Below the pieces are notes generated by a model. It was not told where the DNA came from. It saw nothing but the letters and a program-made list of their open reading frames with translations, and did no database searches. From NCBI RefSeq assembly GCF_026151205.1, contig NC_087084.1, positions 9,048,894 through 9,112,893 of the forward strand: a DNA stretch of 64,000 nucleotides. Direction: 5' to 3'. Positions 11,568-21,988 of the stretch are shown here, piece after piece (within the stretch, counting starts at the first letter, position 1; each line of letters starts with the position of its first letter). Made by a program: the position numbers and the translations under genes. Source of the stretch: Bolinopsis microptera. Its lineage: Eukaryota; Ctenophora; Tentaculata; Lobata; Bolinopsidae.

Positions 11568-11959
11568 TTATACCCAGTAACTTTGCATTAGTGTTTCATA
11601 TTCTTTTTTGTTTGAAAATGAAAAGGCTTTTATCACAGTTAAACTGAATAATTTAAAAATATCAGTTGGAGATAATGTCACTGGTATCATGTCGGAAGTT
11701 TGCTGCTTATCATCAATGACTATCACTGCACGGTGCTGTGTTACATCTGATTCTTTTACACGCTGGACGACAAGACTTGTAAACATGACATCGTTCTCTG
11801 GATTTGCCACACTATAGTAAAGAGTACGGTAGCCATATGATGGAACGTTCGTCCAGTTTCCTTCAATCATGTGTTTCCAGATCATAACCTCGATAGTCAA
11901 ATTGTTTGTGGCAGTCAGGAATGTGGTTAACATGTCTTGATTTCTTTCCACAGCCCAAA
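11568..11959 (-). CDS. Putative terminal exon of an unrecognised gene
   Basis: A 130-codon frame opens right after a good acceptor (TTAATCTCCAG) at 11,960 and ends at a TAA at 11,568. The translation (WAVERNQDMLTTFLTATNNL...SYGYRTLYYSVANPEN...) has spaced N-glycosylation-type sites and beta-strand-like alternation, resembling an extracellular domain. I do not recognise a family. An upstream frame at 12,077-12,295 (-) with cysteines and a hydrophobic run could be the previous exon. Weak call resting on frame length and the acceptor. Confidence 0.3.
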
Positions 11960-12399
11960 CTGGAGATTAAGTGAAGCCGGCTTACTAAATTGAAACCACC
12001 AACTTTCTATAGTTACTTACTTCCGGCTTCTTCTCTTCTTTTTTTCCTGCACAAAATATCGGTTCAGATAGTTGATTTAACCAGTTAATAAAGTTGTTGA
12101 AATATTGAGCATAAAAACGAGAATTTGGCCGTAGTTAAACCACGCACGATCTATTTTCCCTGTACAATGAGGAGGAACTTCGGTGTAATTAATTAACGCA
12201 TGGCTGACGCTTCCTAAACAAATAATTAAAGGGGAGTGGTCTATTGCGAAGAAGCAGACTTTTGTCGTCAACGTAGCCCCCTTTTTCCACTTCATATATC
12301 CAAGGGCCCCCTTTCTTGTGTAAAAGCGACATGAACCCTAAAAGGTGACCAGAAGCGACCCAAAAGCGACCGGAAGCGACCTAAAAGCGACCAAAAAGA

Positions 12400-13105
12400 A
12401 CTGAGGAGGAGGAGGACTAAATATGAGGAGGAGGAGGGGGACTGGGGGAGGACTGAGGAGGGGGACTGGGGGAGGACTGAAGAGGGGGACTGAGGAGGAG
12501 GGGAGGCGGAGGAGGAAGACTGATGAGGAATGATAAGGAGGAGAAGGAGGTGGATGAGGAGGATGAGGAGGACTAAGGAGAAGGAGGAGGAGAAGGAGGA
12601 CTGGTGAAGAGGATTAATGAGGAGGAGGAGGACTGAAGAGGAGGATCAGGAGGTTGACTGAGGAGGAGGACTGACAGGAAGGAGGAGGAGGAGGAAGACT
12701 GAGGAGGAGGAGGAGGTAAAGGACTGAAGAGGAGAAGGAGGAGGAGGAGGAGGACCCATGAGGATTGAGGAGGACCCAGGAGAAGGACTGAGGAGGAGGA
12801 AGAGGAGGAGGAGGACTAAGAAGAACGATGAGGAGGAGGATGATTGAGGACTGAAGAGGAGGAGGATGAAAAGGAGGAGGACTGAGTAGGAGGGGGAGGA
12901 GGAGGAGGGGAGGAGGAGTACTGAGGAGGAGGACTGAGGAGGACTGAGGAGGATGGCTGAGGAGGTTGACTGAGGAGGAGGACTGACAGGAAGGAGGAAG
13001 ACTGAAAAGGAGGAGGAGGTAAAGGACCGAAGAGAAGAAGGAGAAGGAGGACTGGTGAAGAGGATTGATGAGGAGGAGGAGGACTGAGGAGGGGAGGAGG
13101 AAGAG
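12400..13105. repeat. GGA-rich (GAGGAG/GGACTGA) repeat, left arm
   Basis: About 700 bp of purine-only plus strand made of GAGGAGGAG and GGACTGAGGA variants. Open frames across it (proline/serine-rich on the minus strand) are low-complexity artefacts. From about 12,690 onward it belongs to the giant inverted repeat; the matching pyrimidine-rich copy is at about 28,785-29,203. Confidence 0.8.
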
Positions 13106-13114
13106 GCAACCAGA

Positions 13115-13310
13115 ATTGTGGGTCTGGACTCTAGAATAGTGGGTCTGGCAACCAGAATGGTGGGTCTACACTCTGGAATAGTGGGTCTGGCAACCAGAAT
13201 GGCGGGTCTTCGCCGTAGAAGAGTTGGTCTACACTCTGGAATAGTGGGTCTGGCAATCAGAATGGTGGGTCTGCAATCTAGAAGAGGTGGGCAGAGGGAG
13301 ATTCAGGGTA
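13115..13310 (+). repeat. Minisatellite, left arm
   Basis: About eight imperfect copies of a 22-26 bp unit such as GTGGGTCTGGCAACCAGAAT alternating with GTGGGTCTACACTCTGGAAT. The mirror copy is at 28,580-28,775. The open frame across it is a repeat artefact. Confidence 0.8.
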
Positions 13311-13879
13311 GATAGAAACAGTGTAATTGTCGACGTTCGGAGGAGAATATTTTTAACATAGCTTAGAACATTAAATAGAGGAGGAAATGCTTTGAGAATC
13401 CTTTGCAAAGGTAGACAAAGCCAAATTATCAAATAATTGCTTATGAAATTAATAAACTTAAGAATATATAAATTGAATGGCAAACCTCAGTCGATTTCAT
13501 CTTTTAACCAGAATTGAAGCTTGACTTTATGTCTTCAGGATATTCCCCTTTTTTCTGCTTTGAACATTCTTGCCTTCTCCATGATGTTTAAAAGCATGTG
13601 TTTCATATTATAGCTCCATAGCTCCTGATCCCTAAAACCATTTTGATTGAGCAAGACAGTTAAATAAAAATTTCTGGAATCTAAAATTAAAGTATGTCCA
13701 CAGTTAAACATCCAAAAAACAGAATTATACCTAAGTAGGCAGTACGGGACCGAATCCAATAGAACAATAATAATAATAAATTTACGCTTAAGAACACCAC
13801 TATTTAAAGATAAACTTATACTCAGCAGTGTTTAATCTAGTCATCCCAGAAACAATCTTACTATATATAAAGCGAGACG

Positions 13880-13880
13880 A

Positions 13881-13911
<31 letters not shown>

Positions 13912-13915
13912 TTAT
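13880..13915. repeat. TA microsatellite, left arm
   Basis: Run of alternating TA. The matching copy in the right arm at about 27,980-28,010 differs in length, one of the few differences between the arms. Confidence 0.8.
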
Positions 13916-14929
13916 TTATCCGTGCCATTTTACTGACACCACAGCATCAACTTTAACACGACTTTCCGCAAAAACCGTAAAAGATATACAACTGAAACTT
14001 TTTGACTGGGTCAAATGCTTTAATGGCCTTCAAATCAGCATGAAAAAATAAAAAATTGATCAAGAAATAGGAGTTTTAGAGCCCAAAATTTGGACCCCCA
14101 AGTGGTGTCAAAAACGCGAATTAAATAGGTAATAATTATTTAAGTCTCTTGAGTCTTGACACCACTTTAGGGTTAGACGGGTTCCTGCTAGTCATGATAA
14201 AAGTTAGGACTGGTCATGGTATCATATACTTGAAAAGATATCGAGTTCATATTAAAATAAAGAGAGAGACAATTTGAGACAATTTGAATAAGAAATTTAT
14301 AATTTTAATGATAGTACAGTTGTTATTTTAAATACCTTTGTCAAGCTATAAATGCTGTCCAATACATGTTTGCCTTGTTTTACTCTTCATCTCCCTTCTA
14401 ACTCTTCTCGGCATACAAACTCTTCTAATCTGAACGAAATTGTGAAGTGAAAAGCTTCTTACCCAGAAGGTTGTTTTAGCCTCTTTTCAACAGAGTCAAG
14501 TGTGTTTTTTTCACAATTAAAGTGGTTACATTTAAAGTAATGTGTAACAATCTAAGCATGATTTTAGTTACTAAGTGCAGTGGTTCTTACGTACACAGAG
14601 AGACATGTCGAGCAGATAGATTCTCCGATCTCCACAAAATACGAAATCATCAACTATCAAGATTGTTGTTGTAATAAGTACTTGGAATTCAGAACATTCC
14701 CTAGAATAAAAAAGGTTTTGATGAAAAGTTACATTGTTTGATCACAATTACTATAATAGGTTACAATTGCTAACATTAGGCATTACAAACTAGTCAGTCA
14801 ATTCAATATTATTTAAATCAAGTTTAGCTAAAGAAAGCCCAAAAAGGGTTCCCTTTAATTCAGTACAGCTGTAATGCAATGTAAATCATACACATTCATG
14901 CTACATGAAGACTGAAGAGGTCTCCTCCT

Positions 14930-15450
14930 AGTCGTTGGAGTGGCCTGCATCACACACGTCCCTTGTACGGCTTAACAGTGCTAACTGTCGTACTGCATCT
15001 CGACTGATGTTTTAAACAACTGTTAAGTTAGCAGCATCCTCGAGTACACAGGCCATCCAGGCTTTTTGGGGTCTCCCTCTCGATCGCTTTACATAGTTAG
15101 GTTTCACTCCAGTAAAAAATTTGGTAACCTAGTCTCTGGCATTCTTACAGCGTGTCCATACCACCGTAGTCTAGCAGAACTGATGAAGTGTCAATAGACA
15201 TTAAGCCAGTACGCCATAAAACCAATTTATCATAAGATTCTTCTCAGGGATTATGATGATAGTACCGTTCCCACTAATGTTGGCACCCAGATAGACAGAT
15301 TTCCCTCCACTGTAAGCTCAATAGTGTCTCTTTCGGTGTAGGGTCACTGGGACCCACATTTACTGACAACCATATACTGTGTTTTTTCGGTGTTGATCTT
15401 CAATCCATACATACATTACATGGTAAGGTCTCCTCCTAGTCGTTGGAGTG
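14930..15450 (-). mobile_element. LINE 3'-end fragment, decayed (left arm)
   Basis: Reverse-strand remnant that begins with the same terminal phrase as the neighbouring fragment (plus-strand GTCTCCTCCTAGTCGTTGGA, GTGGCCTGCATCAC) and runs through a diverged version of its C-terminal coding region (box for arginine-rich RRQ/RDVCDAGHSND ending). Heavily mutated. Confidence 0.55.
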
Positions 15451-16310
15451 GCCTGCATCACATACATCGCGTTGGCGGCGTAACATATGTCTCCGCTGTA
15501 CTCGGTTGGTAGCCAAAGCTTCTGTTGTGTTGTTGTCGATGTTTTCAACACCTGTAAACTTAGCAGCATCTTCGAGTACGCAGGTCTTCCAATTCTTTCG
15601 GGGTCTGCCCTTTGACCTCTTTCCATGATTTGGCTTCCAGTTCAACAGAAACCTCGGTAGTCTAGAGTCTGGCATTCTAACTAGATGTTCATACCAACAT
15701 AGCCTGGCAGCACTGATGAAAGTCTCAACTGACTTGATGCCAGCCCTCCTAAGAACTTCTTCATTGGTCACATGAAAGAACCATTTTTTTTTTTTTTTAA
15801 TCAAGACACTTATTTTACTTCGGAGTATTCCAACAGCCACATTGTTACACAAGTGCAACCAGCCAATTACAGGAAGCCGAAGGATTTGTTTTTAGCCATT
15901 TAATCCTAAGGATACTTCTCAAGGAGGTCTGATGGAAAACCTCGAAGCGTTTCATCTGCTTTTTGGTGGTGTTCCAGACTTCAGCTCCATACAACAAGAT
16001 GGTGAGTTCAGCAGCCCTGGCCCTATAGATCCTAATCTTGGTTGGAGTCTTTATAGTTCTGCTATTCTAAATGTTCCAGAGCTGATGAAAGGCGCCATTA
16101 GCCTTCTGGATACGGACATTCAGGTCTCTGTCGATTGTCCCATCCCCACTGATAGTTGCACCCAGGTAGACAAAGTTGCTAACCTGCTCAACGGGTTCAC
16201 CCTCAACCGACAGCTCTTCAACCCAGCACAATTAGAACAGCATGGTCAGTGTTCATAACAACTTTTTCCTCTACTGTAAACCAGGCTAATCAAATACTAA
16301 ATGAAACTAC
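15432..16310 (-). mobile_element. LINE C-terminal/3'-end fragment (left arm)
   Basis: On the minus strand, pieces of a LINE reverse-transcriptase C-terminus: FVYLGATISGDGTIDRDLNV, then LLYGAEVWNTTKKQMKRFEV, then after a poly-A-like tract NEEVLRRAGIKSVETFISAA, RMPDSRLPRFLL, ending RRQRDVCDAGHSND. This is the well-known end of an endonuclease-RT LINE. An in-frame stop (NI*NSRT) and a shift at the A-run show it is dead. Its mirror copy is 20,890-21,702. Confidence 0.75.
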
Positions 16311-16319
16311 AAATCAGAT

Positions 16320-17296
16320 TGGTTTGGTAAGAAGTGTGAGGATCTATGCAATGCTATAGCAGGGATAGCAAGGAAACTATGTGTCAGGAATCTGGATCCA
16401 ACGATGTTGACCTCATTGACAGCATGTCGACTTGTTCCCCTGGATAAAAAGCCTGGCGTCAGGCCTGTTGGCATTGGTGAAGTCTTACGAAGGATAATAG
16501 GGAAGACAGTGATGACCCTCCTACAGAAGGATCTGGTTGGTGCAACTGCTCCTATTCAAGTGTGTGCTGGTCTTCAGGGAGGAGTGGAAGCAGCTGTTCA
16601 TGCTGCGAGGGACTGCTTTGAAGATCCTGAAACTGAAGCCATCATCTTAGTGGATGCAGAGAATGCATTCAACTTGCTGAACCGAGAGGCAGCTCTTAAC
16701 AACATGTATATTGTATGTCCGGAAGTTGCTACCTACATTATGAACACCTACAGAATGCCTGCTAGACTGTTTATTGCAGGAGAAGATGAACATCTTTTTA
16801 GTGAAGAAGGGACAACACAAGGTGATCCACCTGCTATGGGATTTTATGCATGTGGTACAATACCATTGATTGATGCAGGAAACATTGAGAGAAAAGTGAC
16901 TCAGATCTGGTATGCTGATGACTCTGCTGCTGGGGGAAAACTGGAAGAAATGAGGAAATGGTGGGATAACCTCTGCATTAAAGGACCACTTTTTGGTTAT
17001 AACCCTAAATCTTCCAAGACATGGGTGATAGTCAAGCCTGAGCACGAAGAGAAGGCAAGAAACTTGTTCCCAGATGTCAATGTGACAAGTATTGGTCGAC
17101 GATATCTGGGCAGCTTTATCGGAACTGATGAAGGAAAAGGGGCTTTCATCGAGGAAAAAGTTCAAGAATGGTGTCGTGATCTTAAACAATTAAGTGATAT
17201 AGCATCAAGAGAACCTCAAATAGCATACAGTGCATACATGTATGGGCTTAGTAAAAGATGGAACTATGTGTGCAGAACTACCCCAGGAGTTGCAGA
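16320..17296 (+). CDS. Retroelement reverse transcriptase, first part
   Basis: The frame is open from the insertion edge (KSDWFGKKCEDLCNAIAGIA upstream of the first methionine at 16,404). Visible RT blocks: RLVPLDKKPGVRPVGIGEVL, ILVDAENAFNLLN (catalytic aspartate), EGTTQGDPPAMGFYA, the WYADDSAAGGK active site and RRYLGSFIG. This matches a family common in cnidarian and other invertebrate genomes, which pairs this RT with a C-terminal zinc/nuclease-like region. The frame runs into the nested transposon after CRTTPGVAD. Confidence 0.8.
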
Positions 17297-18157
17297 TAGT
17301 AGAGGCTCTTACGGGCATTGTCTGCTCGATACGTTAGGGACCCCAGATACACCTTACTAGACGTATTTTTGACCGTAGAATCGATTGAAAGTGGTTTCAA
17401 GATGATTGGACTGATTGTTCTGGGGTAAAATCGCAAAAAACCGATTTTTGGGCCAAAAATAGGCCAAAAAACCATGTTTTTTGATATTTTGAGCAAGTTA
17501 ATTTTGTTGGCATGTCGGCAAAACTTGCATAAAGATAGCTAAAAGACAGCCGCACAAGATTGTATAAAAATAAAACAAATCCCTCTATTTGTTCTGAGGT
17601 AAAAATCCAAAAAAGTGGTAAAAATTTTGACTTTTTTGCTTTAAGTTTGAATAATTTTTTGCAGTTGTATTAAATCAACCCAAAAATAGTCACATCGTGT
17701 TTGCCTAAATTTTTCCTTTCCGAGAAGTACCCACTTCATATACTTAATCGAAGTTTGAATATTGTCACTCCGCAAGCGTTTTTGCCAAATTTTCGACGCG
17801 CACTACGCGCAAAAGCATTTAGTTGTTATCAATTGGCACCCGCGCGTTCATCATAAATTTCAAACAGCTATAACTCAGCGAGATTATGTCCGTTCTAGCT
17901 CATATTTTCACACTAAATAGAAAATAATGTGATCTTATTGCTGACAAAATATGGATATAATTACTTTATTTGCCTTAGAGTAATAGACTGTCAAAGTTTA
18001 AAACGCGCATTGGTATAGCACGTGACTAATAAGGCCAAATTTATACTTCTTAACATATTATCGATCCTTAGACATCATACTATTGTGTCCAATTAGCGGT
18101 TAGGTCTCTAAACTCGTAGCAGAAAACACGTCTTTTTGCCCGTAAGAGCCTCTACTA
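17297..18157. mobile_element. Non-autonomous DNA transposon nested in the retroelement
   Basis: 861 bp with 21-bp terminal inverted repeats starting TAGTAGAGGCTCTTACGGGC. A 3-bp duplication AGA (17,294-17,296 and 18,158-18,160) flanks it; the ends also allow a 6-bp reading AGATAG. The host RT frame resumes exactly after it (RLTPLEQVTRDEF). No transposase. The superfamily is uncertain. Confidence 0.8.
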
Positions 18158-19298
18158 AGATAGGCTCACTCCTCTGGAACAAGTAACACGCGATGAGTTT
18201 ATCCCAGCTATCTTTAACAGGCTGTTTAGCTGCACTGATGAACTAAGGAACATAATGGCTCTACCACCAAGATATGGAGGATTGGGTATACCAGTTATGA
18301 TGGACATGGCAGACCGAGAGTACAAATTCTCATGTAGAGCCACAAAACCCCTTAAAGAAGCTATTCTGAAGCAGGTAGACAACTACACAGAGGACTGGAG
18401 AGTAAGCAAAGGAGTGAAAACGGAGATAACAACTGAACGAAATCTCTTCTATCGACAAAAACAAGCGGAAATACGCCAGGAGCTCGAGTCAACACCACTG
18501 GCAAAGTTGATGTTCCAACTAGCTGCTGAGAAAGGGGCAAGTGCTTGGTTAACAGCACTACCTTTAAAAGAGTATGGATATCTGATGAACAAACAACAGT
18601 TCTCAGACGCAATAGCACTCAGATAAAACCTAAACTTAAAGGACAGCCCTAAGACATGTACGTGTGGCCAAAAGTACTCAGCAAACCATGCGCTCATCTG
18701 CAAACTCGGTGGATATGTGTCACTGCGGCACAACTCGCTGAGAGACACCTTTGCTGAACTAATGAGAACTGTGAAATGCAAGGATGTGCAGACTGAGCCA
18801 GTTCTTCTTCCAGTTGATGGTCTGAAGTTGCCTAAGGGAACAGTACTTGGAGACCAAGCTACGCTGGACATTTCTGCAAGATCGATTTGGAATGCTTCAG
18901 AGAGGGCATATTTTGATGTAAGGGTATTTCATGCCCCAGCCCCCTCCAATGCAAGCAAATCGATCCCAGCAATGTACCAGTCCCATGAAAATGAGAAAAA
19001 GCGATGTTACAACGCAAGGGTTCTTGAAGTGGAGAAAGGAAGCTTCACACCTTTAGTGTTCTCGACTTCTGGTGGAATGGGTAGTGAGGCTGAAAGACTG
19101 GTAAAAAAGCTGGCCAGTAAGATGGAGTACCACACTGGCCAGAGGTACTCGGATGCTGTAGGTTACATCAGAAAGCGCCTTCGCTTTGAAATCCTAAGAA
19201 CAACAGTGATTTCTCTCCGTGGAGACAGAGGTGCGAGAAAAAACATTGTTAATATAAACAGTCTAGATCTTAACTTGGAGCCACAAGGCCAAGGGTAA
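18158..19298 (+). CDS. Retroelement C-terminal region with zinc and nuclease-like domains
   Basis: Continuation of the RT frame: RLTPLEQVTRDEFIPAIFNR, MALPPRYGGLGIPVMMD, AEKGASAWLTALPLKEYGY, then CTCGQKYSANHALICKLGG (a Cys/His cluster), RHNSLRD, then LDISARSIWNASERAYFDVR with VFHAPAPSN, matching the C-terminal PD-(D/E)XK-like region of this family. One in-frame stop (TAA at 18,624-18,626, where related copies have tyrosine) is the only coding lesion seen apart from the nested transposon. The region 18,627-18,716 remains in the same frame. Confidence 0.7.
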
Positions 19299-20003
19299 TT
19301 TTTGAGTGTTTAGGGAATTTTCTATATTCTTAAAGGTTTGTTTTTATATAGGGTCATTGCTATATTATGTGTATATTGTTTGAATAATTTTATATATTTT
19401 TTTTTTTTTTAAATCAGATCTCTTTCATGGACCAAATGTGTGATTTTGTGGTAAATCATATGAATAAATTATGAAATATCTCAATTCTTGCAAGGATACA
19501 TTTCAGTACACGTATACAGGGGATTGTAAACGATAGCTCCTTACAAAAATTCGTTTTCATTACTGCTTACAAACATATCGAGAACTGGCCGATTTAGTGC
19601 CTTTAAAAAATTTACTGAGCTCAGCAGGACGGATTTGTTAGCAGTCAGGGCCCCTCGATAAAAGGTAATTCTTGGCTAAGATTGCAATACTAGACATGAA
19701 ATTTTAAACCTTTAGGATATTGCTATCAACTTGCAAGCAAAAACTAACAAAATAAACCTCGCAGGTGGATCAAGAAGTTCACAGAATTCTGCAGACGCCC
19801 AAACAATAATAATTCACAAATCTTATATAGCGCTCGATTCCTAGTTTTGAATTTATTTGCAATTGAGGAGCTGCGCATGAAAACAAATTCAACGGAAAGC
19901 TAAAATCCATAAATATGAATTATGCTGTACTTAAAAAATTTACAAGTCATTTAAAAATCTTTTTTATCGCAAAAAATGTAACGAAATTAACAAATAATAT
20001 ATC

Positions 20004-20285
20004 TGTATTTGAGAAACGCAACATTGAACATATTTTAAATTTTTTTAAATTTTAATTTTCGTGCGCGGCTTGCTTTACTTTTAAAATTGCTCGATGATTA
20101 CCTTGGAAGTCATTAAAGTTTAAACTAACAACAACAAATTTTGCTTTTTCAAGAAGTCAACCAAAATCAATTAATAAATATGCAGCCAAAAATTGCAAAA
20201 TATTATGTTAAGGTAAAATAAGCCAAAAATAAAAATTAGTTTAATTTAATAAATTATATTTAGTTGTATTTATTAAATGCAGAAT
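20004..20285. other. Unique spacer at the palindrome centre
   Basis: About 282 bp, strongly AT-rich, with no counterpart in the opposite arm. No gene or known replication motif is recognised. Confidence 0.6.
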
Positions 20286-20889
20286 TATTATTTGTTAATT
20301 TCGTTACATTTTTTGCGATAAAAAAGATTTTTAAATGACTTATAAATTTTTTAAGTACAGCATAATTCATATTTATGGATTTTAGCTTTCCGTTGAATTT
20401 GTTTTCATGCGCGGCTCCTCAATTGCAAATAAATTCAAAACTAGGAATCGAGCGCTATATAAGATTTGTGAATTATTATTGTTTGGGCGTCTGCAGAATT
20501 CTGTGAACTTCTTGATCCACCTGCGAGGTTTATTTTGTTAGTTTTTGCTTGCAAGTTGATAGCAATATCCTAAAGGTTTAAAATTTCATGTCTAGTATTG
20601 CAATCTTAGCCAAGAATTACCTTTTATCGAGGGGCCCTGACTGCTAACAAATCCGTCCTGCTGAGCTCAGTAAATTTTTTAAAGGCACTAAATCGGCCAG
20701 TTCTCGATATGTTTGTAAGCAGTAATGAAAACGAATTTTTGTAAGGAGCTATCGTTTACAATCCCCTGTATACGTGTACTGAAATGTATCCTTGCAAGAA
20801 TTGAGATATTTCATAATTTATTCATATGATTTACCACAAAATCACACATTTGGTCCATGAAAGAGATCTGATTTGTAGTTTCATTTAGT

Positions 20890-21702
20890 ATTTGATTAGC
20901 CTGGTTTACAGTAGAGGAAAAAGTTGTTATGAACACTGACCATGCTGTTTTAATTGTGCTGGGTTGAAGAGCTGTCGGTTGAGGGTGAACCCGTTGAGCA
21001 GGTTAGCAACTTTGTCTACCTGGGTGCAACTATCAGTGGGGATGGGACAATCGACAGAGACCTGAATGTCCGTATCCAGAAGGCTAATGGCGCCTTTCAT
21101 CAGCTCTGGAACATTTAGAATAGCAGAACTATAAAGACTCCATCCAAGATTAGGATCTATAGGGCCAGGGCTGCTGACCTCACCATCTTGTTGTATGGAG
21201 CTGAAGTCTGGAACACCACCAAAAAGCAGATGAAACGCTTCGAGGTTTTCCATCAGACCTCCTTGAGAAGTATCCTTAGGATTAAATGGCTAAAAACAAA
21301 TCCTTCGGCTTCCTGTAATTGGCTGGTTGCACTTGTGTAACAATGTGGCTGTTGGAATACTCCGAAGTAAAATAAGTGTCTTGATTAAAAAAAAAAAAAT
21401 GGTTCTTTCATGTGACCAATGAAGAAGTTCTTAGGAGGGCTGGCATCAAGTCAGTTGAGACTTTCATCAGTGCTGCCAGGCTATGTTGGTATGAACATCT
21501 AGTTAGAATGCCAGACTCTAGACTACCGAGGTTTCTGTTGAACTGGAAGCCAAATCATGGAAAGAGGTCAAAGGGCAGACCCCGAAAGAATTGGAAGACC
21601 TGCGTACTCGAAGATGCTGCTAAGTTTACAGGTGTTGAAAACATCGACAACAACACAACAGAAGCTTTGGCTACCAACCGAGTACAGCGGAGACATATGT
21701 TA
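20890..21702 (+). mobile_element. LINE C-terminal/3'-end fragment (right arm)
   Basis: Mirror copy of the fragment at 15,432-16,310, reading on the plus strand: FVYLGATISG..., LLYGAEVWNTTKK..., NEEVLRRAGIKSVETF, cut off after RVQRRHML by the Penelope-like element. It carries the same NI*NSRT stop as the left copy. Confidence 0.75.
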
Positions 21703-21988
21703 TCTCATTAAACTATATAAAAAAATAAGTATAAAGAATAAGGAAAAGGAACGGGAATGAAGCCAATACCAGAAGTGAAACCCCACCAAAGAATAATTGA
21801 TCCTTAGGTAGACCTGGTGAAATAAAGTAACTGAACTGTAAGTTTAAGAAAAGACGGAAGGAATAAAGGAGAGAGGAAATAATGTTATGTGAACATCATC
21901 AGCAGATGACTTGGCACACCGGTTTCGGGGGTTTAATACCTGTACCGGTTTAATGTGCCAAGACCCCCTAGCAATCACTCGTCAGTGA

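Larger units (their letters stand above)
16320..19410 (+). mobile_element. 5'-truncated non-LTR retroelement (RT plus nuclease-like C-terminus)
   Basis: 3.09 kb inserted into the left palindrome arm, flanked by a 9-bp duplication AAATCAGAT at 16,311-16,319 and 19,411-19,419; the right arm shows the empty site. The coding strand ends in a T-rich tail with a run of about 14 T before the duplication. Coding starts mid-protein, so the copy is 5' truncated. An 861-bp DNA transposon interrupts it at 17,297-18,157. Confidence 0.8.

Noticed and set aside
12816-13109. Proline/serine-rich open frame (mirror at 28,781-29,074)
   Set aside because: It is the translation of the GGA/TCC repeat. No start context, conservation or splice sites; any frame of such a repeat is open.
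16647-17189. 180-codon frame opposite the retroelement reverse transcriptase
   Set aside because: Lies antisense within clear RT coding sequence; a shadow frame with no family features.
21900-21970. Hammerhead ribozyme in the Penelope pseudo-LTR
   Set aside because: CTGATGA and CGAAAC words exist on the minus strand but not in an order or spacing that forms the three-stem core, so only the hairpin is reported.
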